From the NCBI GenBank assembly GCA_964540965.1, contig CAZIOT010000003.1, positions 62,001 to 126,000 of the forward strand: 64,000 bases of DNA, written 5' to 3'. The position numbers and the translations under genes are program-made. Shown piece by piece: positions 16,016 to 24,282 of this stretch (within the stretch, counting starts at the first letter, position 1; each line of letters starts with the position of its first letter). Under the pieces are notes generated by a model, which ran no database searches, was not told the origin of the DNA, and saw nothing but the letters and a program-made list of their open reading frames with translations. The DNA comes from JADYZU01 sp964540965. Its GTDB lineage: Bacteria; Pseudomonadota; Alphaproteobacteria; Rhodobacterales; Rhodobacteraceae.

Positions 16016-17275
16016 ATGGCAAAGACGAGCACTGCCGCATTGCAACCGGAACCGCAGCCGCTGGTCGCCTGCACGGTAAGCCGGGACGTGCAGAATTTCG
16101 ACCTCCTGATCGAGGACATGGAAGCGACGCTGGGCGAAGCCTGGGGCGACCTCGGCTTTTCCGAGGCCATCGCCTTTCTGGAACAGCCCGAGGCGGCGGA
16201 GCTGGATTTCATCGCCATCGCGCTGGACCACGACGACGAAGCCGACATCGCGCTGATCAGCGACATCATCACCGCCGCCAAGGGCCGCGGGCTGAAGGTG
16301 ATCCTGATCGCCGAGGATGTCAGCCCCGCCAGCCTGCACCAGCTTCTGCGCGAGGGCGGCGACGAATTCGTGCCCTATCCGCTGCCCGAGGGCGAGCTGT
16401 CGCGCGCCATCGACCGGGTGCTGAAGGCCGAGGTGCCCGAACAGGTGGCGCCCGAACACAAGAACACGCTCAAGGCCACGGGCGACCGCTCGGGCGTCGT
16501 CATCCCGGTGCAGGGCATGGCCGGCGGTGTCGGCGCGACCACGCTGGCGGTCAACCTGGCCTGGGAGCTTGCCAATGTCGACAAGGCCGATCCGCCGCGG
16601 GTCTGCCTTCTGGACCTTGGCCTGCAATTCGGCTCGGTCGCGACCTATCTGGACCTGCCGCGGCGCGATGCCGTGCTGGAATTCCTCGGCAATACCGAGG
16701 AGATGGACAGCGAGACCTTCATGCAGGCGCTCTTGTCCTTCAACCAGAAACTGCATGTCCTGACCTCGCCCGCCGATCTGGTGCCGCTTGACCTGATCGG
16801 CGCCAAGGATGTGGAACGCATCATCGAGATGGCGCGGGTCAATTTCGACTATGTCGTCATCGACATGCCGACGACGATGGTCGACTGGTCCGAAGCGGTG
16901 CTGCATGCGGCGCATGTCTACTTCGTGGTCCTCGAACTCGACATGCGGTCGGCCCACAACGTCCAGCGCCTGAAACGCGCGTTGACCAGCGAAGGACTGC
17001 CCTTCGGCAAGATGCGCTTCGTGCTGAACCGGGCGCCGGGCGGGCTGGACCTGACCGGGAAAAGCCGGGTCAAGCGGCTGGCCGAAAGCCTGGGCATCGC
17101 CATCGAGCTTTTGATGCCAGACGGCGGCAAGCAGGTGGCCCAGAACGCCGATCACGGCATGCCCATGGCCGAGGGCATCGCCAAGAACGCGCTGCGCAAG
17201 GAAGTCGCCAAGCTCGCCAAATCCGTCCACGACCGCAACCAGGCCGAAACCGTAAAGGCCAAGGCCCGCGGCTGA
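16016..17275 (+). CDS. cpaE: Tad pilus ATPase-like localisation factor CpaE (TadZ)
   Basis: 419 residues. An N-terminal atypical receiver-like domain (about 15-140) precedes a MinD/ParA-type domain starting near residue 162. The P-loop reads GMAGGVGATTLAVNLAWEL: both lysines of the usual KGGVGKT are absent, as in many CpaE/TadZ proteins. DLGLQFG and YVVIDMPTTM correspond to the later nucleotide-binding motifs. CpaE/TadZ places the pilus machine at the cell pole. The ATG at 16016 has a GAAAGG site upstream. cpaF begins 13 bp after the stop. Confidence 0.92.
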   Translation: MAKTSTAALQPEPQPLVACTVSRDVQNFDLLIEDMEATLGEAWGDLGFSEAIAFLEQPEAAELDFIAIALDHDDEADIALISDIITAAKGRGLKVILIAEDVSPASLHQLLREGGDEFVPYPLPEGELSRAIDRVLKAEVPEQVAPEHKNTLKATGDRSGVVIPVQGMAGGVGATTLAVNLAWELANVDKADPPRVCLLDLGLQFGSVATYLDLPRRDAVLEFLGNTEEMDSETFMQALLSFNQKLHVLTSPADLVPLDLIGAKDVERIIEMARVNFDYVVIDMPTTMVDWSEAVLHAAHVYFVVLELDMRSAHNVQRLKRALTSEGLPFGKMRFVLNRAPGGLDLTGKSRVKRLAESLGIAIELLMPDGGKQVAQNADHGMPMAEGIAKNALRKEVAKLAKSVHDRNQAETVKAKARG

Positions 17276-17288
17276 GGAGTTTCCGCCC

Positions 17289-18731
17289 ATGTTTTCCAAG
17301 TTCAAGAAGCCCGAGCCCGCCCGCCCCGCTGCCGCCGCTGTCGCTGCGGCCGCCAGCGCCCAGCCGCGCGCGGCCAATGCCCCGGCCGAGGCGCCGAAAA
17401 AGACGCTGATGAAGGCGATGCCGCCCAAGGCAGCCGAAGCCGCGCCGGTGGACAAGGAAAAGAAGCGCAAGGAACGGCTGGGCGAGATCAAGCTGGAACT
17501 GCACAAGGCGCTGCTCGACAACCTCAACCTTGCCGCGCTGGAAAAGGCCAGCGAGGCCGAGTTGCGGCAGGAAATCAGCGCCATCGCCGGCGAAAGCCTC
17601 GAGGAAATGGGCGTCGTGCTCAACCGCGAGGAACGCCAGCAGCTGAACCAGGACCTTTATGACGAGGTGACGGGCCTTGGCCCGCTGGAAACCCTGCTCA
17701 AGGACGAGACGGTCAACGACATTCTCGTCAACGGGCCGCGGCAGATCTTCGTCGAACGCGCCGGCAAGCTGCAGCTGACCGACATCACCTTCAAGGACGA
17801 ACGTCACCTTTTGAGGATCATCGACAAGATCGTGTCGGCCGTGGGCCGCCGCGTCGATGAATCGAACCCCTATGTCGACGCCCGCCTTGCCGACGGGTCG
17901 CGTTTCAACGCCATGGTGCCGCCGGTGGCGGTGGACGGCAGCCTTGTCTCGATCCGGAAGTTCAAGAAGGACAAGCTGGGCATCGACGATCTGGTCCGCT
18001 TCGGCGCCTTCACCGAAGAGATGGCGGCCTACCTTCAGGCCGCGGTCGCAACCCGGCTGAACGTGATCGTGTCGGGCGGGACGGGTTCGGGGAAGACCAC
18101 CACGCTTAACGCCCTGTCGTCCTTCATCGACAACAACGAACGCATCCTGACCATCGAGGATACGGCGGAACTGCAACTCCAGCAGACCCATGTGGGCCGG
18201 ATGGAATCGCGGCCGCCGAACGTCGAGGGCAAGGGGGCGGTGACGCCGCGCGACTGTCTGCGCAACGCGCTCCGGATGCGTCCCGACCGCATCATCGTCG
18301 GCGAAACCCGCGGCGAGGAAGTCATCGACATGCTTCAGGCGATGAACACCGGCCACGACGGGTCGATGACCACGATCCACGCCAACAGCGCGCGGGACGG
18401 GGTGTCGCGTCTGGAAAACATGATCGCCATGGCCGGGATCGAAATGCCGATCAAGGCTGTCCGGTCGCAGATCGCCAGCGCCGTCAACCTGATCGTGCAG
18501 GCATCCCGCCTTCAGGACGGGTCGCGGCGCATGACCTCGATCACCGAAATCACCGGGATGGAGGGCGACGTGATCTCGATGCAGGAGGTGTTCCGCTATC
18601 AGCGCACCGGCCTGACCCCCGACAACAAGATCATCGGCCATTTCACCGCCACCGGCGTGCGGTCGCATTTCAGCGAACGCTTCCGGCTCTGGGGCTACGA
18701 CCTGCCCGCCGCTATCTTTGAACCCTCGTAA
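17289..18731 (+). CDS. cpaF: Tad pilus motor ATPase CpaF (TadA)
   Basis: A 480-residue GspE/VirB11-type secretion ATPase. It has an Ala/Pro/Lys-rich N-terminus (1-65), a helical N-domain and a catalytic domain with Walker A GGTGSGKTTT near residue 265. An Asp box (ILTIEDTAEL) and Walker B-like RMRPDRIIVGETRGEE (about 330-343) follow, then the His box (MTTIHANSARD). It powers assembly, and possibly retraction, of the Flp pilus at the inner membrane. cpaF follows cpaE and precedes tadB by 12 bp, one contiguous unit. Confidence 0.96.
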   Translation: MFSKFKKPEPARPAAAAVAAAASAQPRAANAPAEAPKKTLMKAMPPKAAEAAPVDKEKKRKERLGEIKLELHKALLDNLNLAALEKASEAELRQEISAIAGESLEEMGVVLNREERQQLNQDLYDEVTGLGPLETLLKDETVNDILVNGPRQIFVERAGKLQLTDITFKDERHLLRIIDKIVSAVGRRVDESNPYVDARLADGSRFNAMVPPVAVDGSLVSIRKFKKDKLGIDDLVRFGAFTEEMAAYLQAAVATRLNVIVSGGTGSGKTTTLNALSSFIDNNERILTIEDTAELQLQQTHVGRMESRPPNVEGKGAVTPRDCLRNALRMRPDRIIVGETRGEEVIDMLQAMNTGHDGSMTTIHANSARDGVSRLENMIAMAGIEMPIKAVRSQIASAVNLIVQASRLQDGSRRMTSITEITGMEGDVISMQEVFRYQRTGLTPDNKIIGHFTATGVRSHFSERFRLWGYDLPAAIFEPS

Positions 18732-18743
18732 AGGCCCGTTGCC

Positions 18744-19712
18744 ATGTCCATTTCCGCCGAACCGATCATCTATGGCCTGATCTTCATCGCCGTGATCGTG
18801 CTGGTCGAGGGCCTGTACCTTACGGTTTTCGGCAAGTCGATCAGCCTCAATTCCCGCGTCAACCGCCGGCTGACGCTGCTGGAAAAGGGCACCGGCCGCG
18901 AACAGGTGCTGGAACAGCTTCGCAAGGAGATGACCCAGCACATCAAGTCGCGGCAGATTCCGCTGTATTCGATCCTGGCCTCGAAGGCGCAGAAGGCCAA
19001 CATCGCCTTTTCGCCCACCCAGCTCATCATGATCATGGTCGGCCTGTCGATCGCGGCCTTTGCCGGGCTGACTGTCGGCACCACCGCCTCGCTTCCCGTG
19101 CGGGCGCTGGTCGCGGTGGTGATGGGCGTCGGCGGCATCTTCTTCTGGATCAACAAGAAGGCCAAGAAGCGGATGTCGATGATCGAGGAACAGCTTCCCG
19201 ATGCCGTCGAGCTGATGGTGCGGTCGCTGCGCGTCGGCCACCCGTTCTCGTCGGCCATCGGCATCGTCGCCAAAGAGGTGCCCGACCCCCTTGGTTCGGA
19301 AATGGGTGTCATCGCCGACGAGGCCGCCTATGGCCGCGACATGGGCGAAAGCCTCAAGGCGATGGCCGAACGGGTCGACATGCAGGACATGCGCTTTCTC
19401 GCCGTGGCCGTGAACATCCAGCAGACCGCGGGCGGCAACCTGGCCGAGATCCTTGACGGTCTGGCCAAGGTGATCCGCGCCCGGTTCAAGCTGTTCCGCC
19501 GGGTCAAGGCGATCACCGCCGAGGCGAAATGGTCGGGCATGTTCCTGTCGGGCTTCCCGATCCTGGCCCTGATCGGCATCAACGTGGTCGAGCCGAACTA
19601 TTACGACAAGGTCAAGGACACCGCCGTTTTCGTGCCGGCCTGCCTTGTCGTCGCCGGGTTTCTGGCTGCGAACGTCTTTGTCATGCGCGCTCTCGTGAAC
19701 ATCAAGGTCTGA
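18744..19712 (+). CDS. tadB: Tad inner-membrane platform protein TadB
   Basis: 322 residues with a type II secretion F domain: one N-terminal TM helix (about 9-27), a pair of TM helices near 95-140, the cytoplasmic F domain (EEQLPDAVELMVRSLRVGHPF, then QQTAGGNLAEILDGLAKVIR), and C-terminal TM helices. TadB and TadC form the membrane platform on which CpaF acts. The start follows the cpaF stop by 12 bp; the C-terminus lies 9 bp before tadC. Confidence 0.93.
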   Translation: MSISAEPIIYGLIFIAVIVLVEGLYLTVFGKSISLNSRVNRRLTLLEKGTGREQVLEQLRKEMTQHIKSRQIPLYSILASKAQKANIAFSPTQLIMIMVGLSIAAFAGLTVGTTASLPVRALVAVVMGVGGIFFWINKKAKKRMSMIEEQLPDAVELMVRSLRVGHPFSSAIGIVAKEVPDPLGSEMGVIADEAAYGRDMGESLKAMAERVDMQDMRFLAVAVNIQQTAGGNLAEILDGLAKVIRARFKLFRRVKAITAEAKWSGMFLSGFPILALIGINVVEPNYYDKVKDTAVFVPACLVVAGFLAANVFVMRALVNIKV

Positions 19713-19721
19713 GGTTATCCC

Positions 19722-20717
19722 ATGCTGACGCAGATCAACGACTGGCTCATCGCGATGCTTGGCCCCTTCGGGCCGCTCATCGTCGTCGGCATGCTCGGAC
19801 TGGCGATGATCCTTCTGACGCTGCCGACGCTGATGAAGAAAAGCGCCGATCCGCTGGACCGGCTCAAGTCGCAGACCCAGGCCGAGGCCAAGGGCAAGAA
19901 GCGGTCCGACAAGCTGCGCCAGGAACAGGGGCACGACAAGCTCGAGAAATTCTCGGGCTTTCTCGAACCGCAGGATGAAAAGGAATATTCGGCGATCCGG
20001 CTGAAACTGCTGCAGGCCGGATACCGCACCAAGAACGCGGTGCGCATCTATCACTTCGCGCAATTCGCCCTGGGCGTCGCGCTTTTGCTGATCGGCGTCG
20101 CCTATTCGATCTATAGTTCCTCGACCGGCACGCCCTCGACGCAATCGACGATCCTGTCGATCCTGATCCCCGGCGCTTGCGGCTACATGCTGCCAAAATA
20201 CTGGGTGACGCGGCGCCAGGCCTCGCGGCAAGAGGCGATCACCAACGGCTTTCCGGATTCGCTCGACATGATGCTGGTCTGCGTCGAGGCCGGGCAAAGC
20301 CTTGACCAGTCGATCATCCGCGTCAGCCGCGAATTGCGCGCCGGTTTCCCCGACCTTGCCGACGAATACGAAATGGTCAGCCACGAGATGAAGGCCGGCA
20401 AGGACAAGGTTGCCGTCCTGCGCGACATGGCCGAACGTTGCGGCGTGCCCGACATCGCCTCTTTCGTCACCGTGCTGATCCAGAGCCAGCAGTTCGGCAC
20501 CTCGATTGCCGAGGCCCTGCGCGTCTATGCCGGCGAAATGCGTGACAAGCGCGTGATGCGGGCCGAGGAAAAGGCCAACACGCTGCCCACCAAGATGACG
20601 CTGGCCACCATGATGTTGACGGTTCCGCCGCTTCTCATCATTCTGATCGGGCCGTCGATCTATGACATCTACACGACGTTGGGCGGCGGCGCGCAGGAGG
20701 CGACGGGCCTCGAGTAA
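19722..20717 (+). CDS. tadC: Tad inner-membrane platform protein TadC
   Basis: 331 residues, a paralogue of TadB. An N-terminal TM (about 14-35), a charged linker (residues 45-90), central TM helices, then the F domain (NGFPDSLDMMLVCVEAGQSLDQSI and VLIQSQQFGTSIAEALRVYAGEMRDKR) and a final TM helix (LATMMLTVPPLLIILIGPSIY). It completes the inner-membrane platform. The next gene, a TPR lipoprotein, starts 28 bp downstream with GTG. Confidence 0.93.
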   Translation: MLTQINDWLIAMLGPFGPLIVVGMLGLAMILLTLPTLMKKSADPLDRLKSQTQAEAKGKKRSDKLRQEQGHDKLEKFSGFLEPQDEKEYSAIRLKLLQAGYRTKNAVRIYHFAQFALGVALLLIGVAYSIYSSSTGTPSTQSTILSILIPGACGYMLPKYWVTRRQASRQEAITNGFPDSLDMMLVCVEAGQSLDQSIIRVSRELRAGFPDLADEYEMVSHEMKAGKDKVAVLRDMAERCGVPDIASFVTVLIQSQQFGTSIAEALRVYAGEMRDKRVMRAEEKANTLPTKMTLATMMLTVPPLLIILIGPSIYDIYTTLGGGAQEATGLE

Positions 20718-20745
20718 CGGAGGGGCCCGCGCGCGCCCCCGTGGG

Positions 20746-21306
20746 GTGAGCGTGGGCAGAACGGTTTCCTTGCTGGTGATTGCCTTCGGCCTGGCCGGTT
20801 GCGGCGACGGGCTGAACCGATCCGCCGGCGGCGTCTATGCCCCCGGCGTCGCTGGCGAGATGCAGGACGACGGGCTGATCGTCGGCCACCGGCTGATGGC
20901 CGCGGGGGAATTCGAACTCGCGCTCGAGGCCTATATGCGGGCGGCCGGGCAGCAAGGGCTGAACGTCGACACGCTTTCGGCTCTGGGTTCGGCCAACCTG
21001 CACCTTGGCCGGCTGCAACAGGCCGAACGCCTGCTGCGCCGCGCGGTCGAGGAGGATCCGGCCTTTGTCCCGGCGCAGAACAACCTGGGCGTGGTGCTGA
21101 TGGAAACCGGCCGGATCGGCGAGGCGGCCGAGGTGTTCCGTCGCGCCTTTGCAACGGACAACGGCAATAGCGACACGATCCGCGACAATCTGCGTCTGGC
21201 GCTGGCCCGGCTGGAAAATCCCGGCTATACCGAGGGACAAGAGGACGAACAGTTCCAGTTGATGCGGCGGGGTTCGGGCGAAGACGCGATCCTTTCCGTG
21301 TTGTGA
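20746..21306 (+). CDS. tadD: TPR lipoprotein, TadD-like, first copy
   Basis: 186 residues. The lipobox FGLAGC near residue 20 predicts export and lipidation. Two to three tetratricopeptide repeats follow (GEFELALEAYMRAAGQQ; SALGSANLHLGRLQQAERLLRRAVEEDP; NNLGVVLMETGRIGEAAEVFRRAFATD). TadD-type TPR lipoproteins assist secretin and pilus assembly. The start is a GTG at 20746; a second GTG at 20752 is equally possible and has GGGG about 5 nt upstream. An open extension further 5' overlaps tadC and is unlikely to be used. Confidence 0.82.
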   Translation: MSVGRTVSLLVIAFGLAGCGDGLNRSAGGVYAPGVAGEMQDDGLIVGHRLMAAGEFELALEAYMRAAGQQGLNVDTLSALGSANLHLGRLQQAERLLRRAVEEDPAFVPAQNNLGVVLMETGRIGEAAEVFRRAFATDNGNSDTIRDNLRLALARLENPGYTEGQEDEQFQLMRRGSGEDAILSVL

Positions 21307-21334
21307 CGGCAGAGCAGCACAAGGACGCAGGCAA

Positions 21335-22177
21335 ATGCGCCACCCCATTCTGATTTCCCTGATGCTGGTCGGGGCGGCCGGCATTTCGGGCTGCAACCGC
21401 TCGGGCGATGCCGAAGTGCAGCGCGCCATGCAGGATCTGAACGTGATCGAGGATTCCGGCCTGTCGGACGTCATGCTGACGGTCGGCGACCCGAACGAGG
21501 CGGTGGCCTATTTCGAGCGCGCGGTGCAGGCCGACCCCGGCCGTTCCGATCTGTTGCGCGGGCTGGCGAAATCGCAGATCCGCGCCGGCCAGACCACCGC
21601 GGCGGTGGCGACCTGGCAGCAGGTCCTTGCCCTGCCCGATGCGACGCTGGACGATTCCGTGTCGCTGGCCGATGCGCTGATCCGCACCAACGCCTGGGAT
21701 CAGGCCCGCGAGGTGCTGAACACGATCCCGCCCACGCACGAGACCTTTGAACGCTACCGGCTCGAGGCCATGGTCGCCGACGCGTCCGAGGATTGGGACC
21801 GCGCCGACAGTTTCTATGAAACCGCGGTCGGGCTGACGACGACGCCCGCCGGTGTCTTGAACAACTGGGGCTTTTCCAAGCTGACCCGCGGCGACTACAC
21901 CGGCGCGGAACGGCTGTTCACCGACGCCCTGCGCTATGATCCGACGATGTTCACCGCCAAGAACAATCTGGTCATGGCCCGCGGCGCGCAGCGCAACTAC
22001 GACCTGCCGGTGATCCCGATGACCCAGACCGAACGGGCGCAGCTTCTGTACACGCTGGCGCTTGCGGCGATCAAGCAAAGCGACATCACCATCGGTCGCG
22101 GCCTGCTTGAGGATGCGGTCGAAACCCATCCCCAGCATTTCGAGGAAGCCGCGCGCGCGCTGGAAGCACTGGCCTGA
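21335..22177 (+). CDS. tadD: TPR lipoprotein, TadD-like, second copy
   Basis: 280 residues with lipobox GISGC near residue 20 (GAAGISGCNRSGD). Degenerate TPRs run from about residue 50 to the end (DPNEAVAYFERAVQADPGRSDLLRGLAKSQIRAGQ; NNWGFSKLTRGDYTGAERLFTDALRYDP). It is a longer relative of the preceding gene, which ends 28 bp upstream. Two adjacent TPR lipoproteins suggest division of labour or a duplicated TadD; which one is the functional equivalent cannot be decided from sequence. The prepilin peptidase gene starts 4 bp downstream. Confidence 0.85.
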   Translation: MRHPILISLMLVGAAGISGCNRSGDAEVQRAMQDLNVIEDSGLSDVMLTVGDPNEAVAYFERAVQADPGRSDLLRGLAKSQIRAGQTTAAVATWQQVLALPDATLDDSVSLADALIRTNAWDQAREVLNTIPPTHETFERYRLEAMVADASEDWDRADSFYETAVGLTTTPAGVLNNWGFSKLTRGDYTGAERLFTDALRYDPTMFTAKNNLVMARGAQRNYDLPVIPMTQTERAQLLYTLALAAIKQSDITIGRGLLEDAVETHPQHFEEAARALEALA

Positions 22178-22181
22178 CACC

Positions 22182-22706
22182 ATGGACATTTCCCCCGTTC
22201 AGGCAGGCGTGTTCCTGATCCTGACCCTGCCCTCGTGCCTATGGTCCGCCTGGTCGGACATGAAGCAGATGAAGATCCCCAACCGCGCCACCGACCTGAT
22301 GGTCGCGGTCTATGTGGTGGCCGGCGCCGCGCTGGTCCTGTGGGGCAGCGATCCCGACTGGGGCTGGGCCGATTATTTCTGGCGCTATGTCCACTTTGCC
22401 GTGGTCCTGGCAGTGGGTCTGGTCCTGAACGCCTTCCGCGCCATGGGGGCCGGCGATGTGAAATTCCTTGCCGCCGCCGCCCCCTTTGTCGCGCTGGGCG
22501 ATCTGGGCGTGGTGGTGATGCTCTATCTGGCGACGCTGCTTGTCACCTTCACCCTGCACCGCATTGCACGGGCGACGCCGGTCATGGACCTTGCCCCCGG
22601 CTGGGAAAGCTGGACGCCCGGCAAGAGGTTCCCGATGGGCCTGGCCTTCGGCGTCACCCTGCCCCTGTATTTCCTGCTGGGCTGGCTGGGTCTGCCGCGG
22701 GTCTGA
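22182..22706 (+). CDS. cpaA: Prepilin peptidase CpaA (TadV), A24 family
   Basis: 174 residues and about five TM helices. Both catalytic aspartates of the GxGD aspartic peptidases are visible: WSAWSDMKQMKIPNR near residue 27 and FRAMGAGDVKFLAAAAP near residue 90. It lacks the N-methylase domain of PilD, as TadV enzymes do. It should cleave after Gly in both Flp prepilins and in the TadE/F pseudopilins at 60 kb. The ATG at 22182 (MDISPVQAG) sits 4 bp after the previous stop; the open frame further upstream is inside tadD. Confidence 0.92.
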   Translation: MDISPVQAGVFLILTLPSCLWSAWSDMKQMKIPNRATDLMVAVYVVAGAALVLWGSDPDWGWADYFWRYVHFAVVLAVGLVLNAFRAMGAGDVKFLAAAAPFVALGDLGVVVMLYLATLLVTFTLHRIARATPVMDLAPGWESWTPGKRFPMGLAFGVTLPLYFLLGWLGLPRV

Positions 22707-22720
22707 CCGACAGCCTCCCC

Positions 22721-22758
22721 GCTTTCGCCACAATGGCGGGTTAGCCCATGGCGAAAGC
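22721..22758 (+). other. Stem-loop between cpaA and the AAA+ ATPase gene
   Basis: A 9-bp perfect stem, GCTTTCGCC (22721-22729) with GGCGAAAGC (22750-22758). The 20-nt loop can itself pair partly (ATGGC with GCCCAT). No T-tract follows. It ends 16 nt before the next ATG, so it could be a leader structure or a processing signal. Confidence 0.5.
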
Positions 22759-22774
22759 TTACAGGGGCTGACCG

Positions 22775-24082
22775 ATGAACATGCACACTTCCGTCGTGGC
22801 ACCGCCCGCGCCGAAATCGCTTCAGGCCATGCAGCTGTCGATGGTCATGATGCGGGACATCCTGCTCAAGACCATGTTCCGCATGAACGTCTCCATCGTC
22901 ACCGAGATCGCCCGCGCCATCTGCCTGCCGATCCCGGTGACGCAGGAACTGGTCGATCTGGCCCGCGGGCAGCGCCTGCTCGAGGCGACGGGCACGCTGA
23001 ACGCCAATTCCGGCAACGAGATGGGCTATCAGATGACCGATGCGGGCAAGGCCCGCGCGCTCGATGCCCTCGCCCAGTCGGAATATTACGGCGCGATGCC
23101 GGTGCCGCTCGACATCTACCGCGAACAGGTGAAGCGCCAGTCGGTGCGCAATATCCAGGTCACCCGCGACCAGCTCACCGCGGCCATGGGCCATCTGGTG
23201 CTGCCCCGGAACCTGATCGACCAGCTGGGCCCCGCGGTCAGCGCCGGGCGGTCGGTGCTGATGTATGGTCCGCCGGGCAACGGGAAATCCTCGATCTCGA
23301 ACGGGATCAAGACCGCGCTGGGCGACAAGATCTATATCCCGCGCGCCATCGAATATTCCGGCCAGGTCATCACCGTCTATGACCCCATCGTCCATTCCGC
23401 CGCGGAAGAGGACATGGACGACCCCAATTCGCTGCGCCGCACCTCGGGCCGGTTCGACACCCGCTATGTCCGCTGCGAACGGCCGACCGTCATCACCGGC
23501 GGTGAACTGTCGCTGTCCATGCTCGATCTGGTCTACAACCCGGTCGCCCGCACCTATCAGGCGCCGCTGCAGCTCAAATCCTCGGGCGGCATCTTCATCA
23601 TCGACGACCTTGGCCGGCAGAAGGAACCGCCGCAGGCCATCGTCAACCGCTGGATCGTGCCGCTGGAAGAAAACCGCGACATCCTGGCCCTGCAATCGGG
23701 CGAGAAGTTCGAGGTGCCCTTCGATACGCTGGTGATCTTTTCGACCAACTTCCACCCCAACGAAATCTTCGACAAGGCGGCGCTCAGGCGGATCTTCTTC
23801 AAGATCAAGATCGACGGGCCGAACCAGGAAGATTTCCTGAAAATCTTCGCCATGGTCGCCCGCAAGCGCAAGATGCCGCTGGACGAGGCGGCGCTGGTCC
23901 ATCTGCTCAAGGTGAAATACCCGACGATCAGCAATGTCTACGCCAACTATCAGCCGATCTTCCTGATCGACCAGATGGTGTCGATCTGCAATTTCGAGGG
24001 CATCCCCTATCAGATGAGCCCGGAACTGATCGACCGCGCCTGGGCGAACATGTTCGTGAAGGACGAGAAGATCGTGAAGTAA
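22775..24082 (+). CDS. AAA+ ATPase linked to the Tad locus
   Basis: 435 residues. The N-terminal 120 residues are helical, with a possible winged-helix segment (VTEIARAICLPIPVTQELVDLA). The ATPase core carries Walker A GPPGNGKSS (about 165-173), Walker B GGIFIIDDLG (about 270) and sensor FSTNFHP (about 325), with Arg residues in KAALRRIFFKIK as finger candidates. It lies 68 bp after cpaA on the same strand and ends the locus. It is not one of the classical Tad proteins, and I do not know its substrate. A regulatory or remodelling role for the pilus is a guess from position. Confidence 0.72.
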   Translation: MNMHTSVVAPPAPKSLQAMQLSMVMMRDILLKTMFRMNVSIVTEIARAICLPIPVTQELVDLARGQRLLEATGTLNANSGNEMGYQMTDAGKARALDALAQSEYYGAMPVPLDIYREQVKRQSVRNIQVTRDQLTAAMGHLVLPRNLIDQLGPAVSAGRSVLMYGPPGNGKSSISNGIKTALGDKIYIPRAIEYSGQVITVYDPIVHSAAEEDMDDPNSLRRTSGRFDTRYVRCERPTVITGGELSLSMLDLVYNPVARTYQAPLQLKSSGGIFIIDDLGRQKEPPQAIVNRWIVPLEENRDILALQSGEKFEVPFDTLVIFSTNFHPNEIFDKAALRRIFFKIKIDGPNQEDFLKIFAMVARKRKMPLDEAALVHLLKVKYPTISNVYANYQPIFLIDQMVSICNFEGIPYQMSPELIDRAWANMFVKDEKIVK

Positions 24083-24084
24083 GG

Positions 24085-24134
24085 CGCCGGGCCGTGGGCC
24101 CGGCGGAAGGAAGAAGGGGGGCCTTCCGCCCCCC
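24085..24134 (+). terminator. Two GC hairpins after the AAA+ ATPase gene
   Basis: Hairpin one: 24085-24093 with 24097-24105, 9 bp and a GTG loop, starting 3 nt past the stop. Hairpin two: GGGGGGC (24116-24122) with GCCCCCC (24128-24134), loop of five. There is no T-run, but the layout (hairpin then a conserved repeat) recurs downstream of rnpB. Confidence 0.55.
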
Positions 24135-24164
24135 TCTTGCGCGTGCCGCGCAATTCACCCCCCC

Positions 24165-24189
24165 GAGGATATTTGGGGACGAAGAATGA
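24165..24189 (+). repeat. 25-nt intergenic repeat, copy 1
   Basis: Begins GAGGATATTTGGGGACG and ends AAGAATGA; preceded by TCAC and a C-run. All 25 bases are identical to 47871-47895 read on the minus strand. It lies between the hairpins after the AAA+ gene and the helicase gene. Function unknown. Confidence 0.85.
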
Positions 24190-24282
24190 ACAGGGGCCGG
24201 ATCTGGTTCACCCTGTCGTGCCCGGAGGTTGCCGATGCACGCCAGCCCTTGACGCGGGCGCCGGCGGCGGCAGGGTCGGGCG

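Noticed and set aside
17070..20384. A 1104-codon open frame on the minus strand
   Set aside because: It is antisense to cpaE, cpaF, tadB and tadC. Composition is Gly/Asp/His/Arg-rich without domains, as expected for the complement of high-GC codons.
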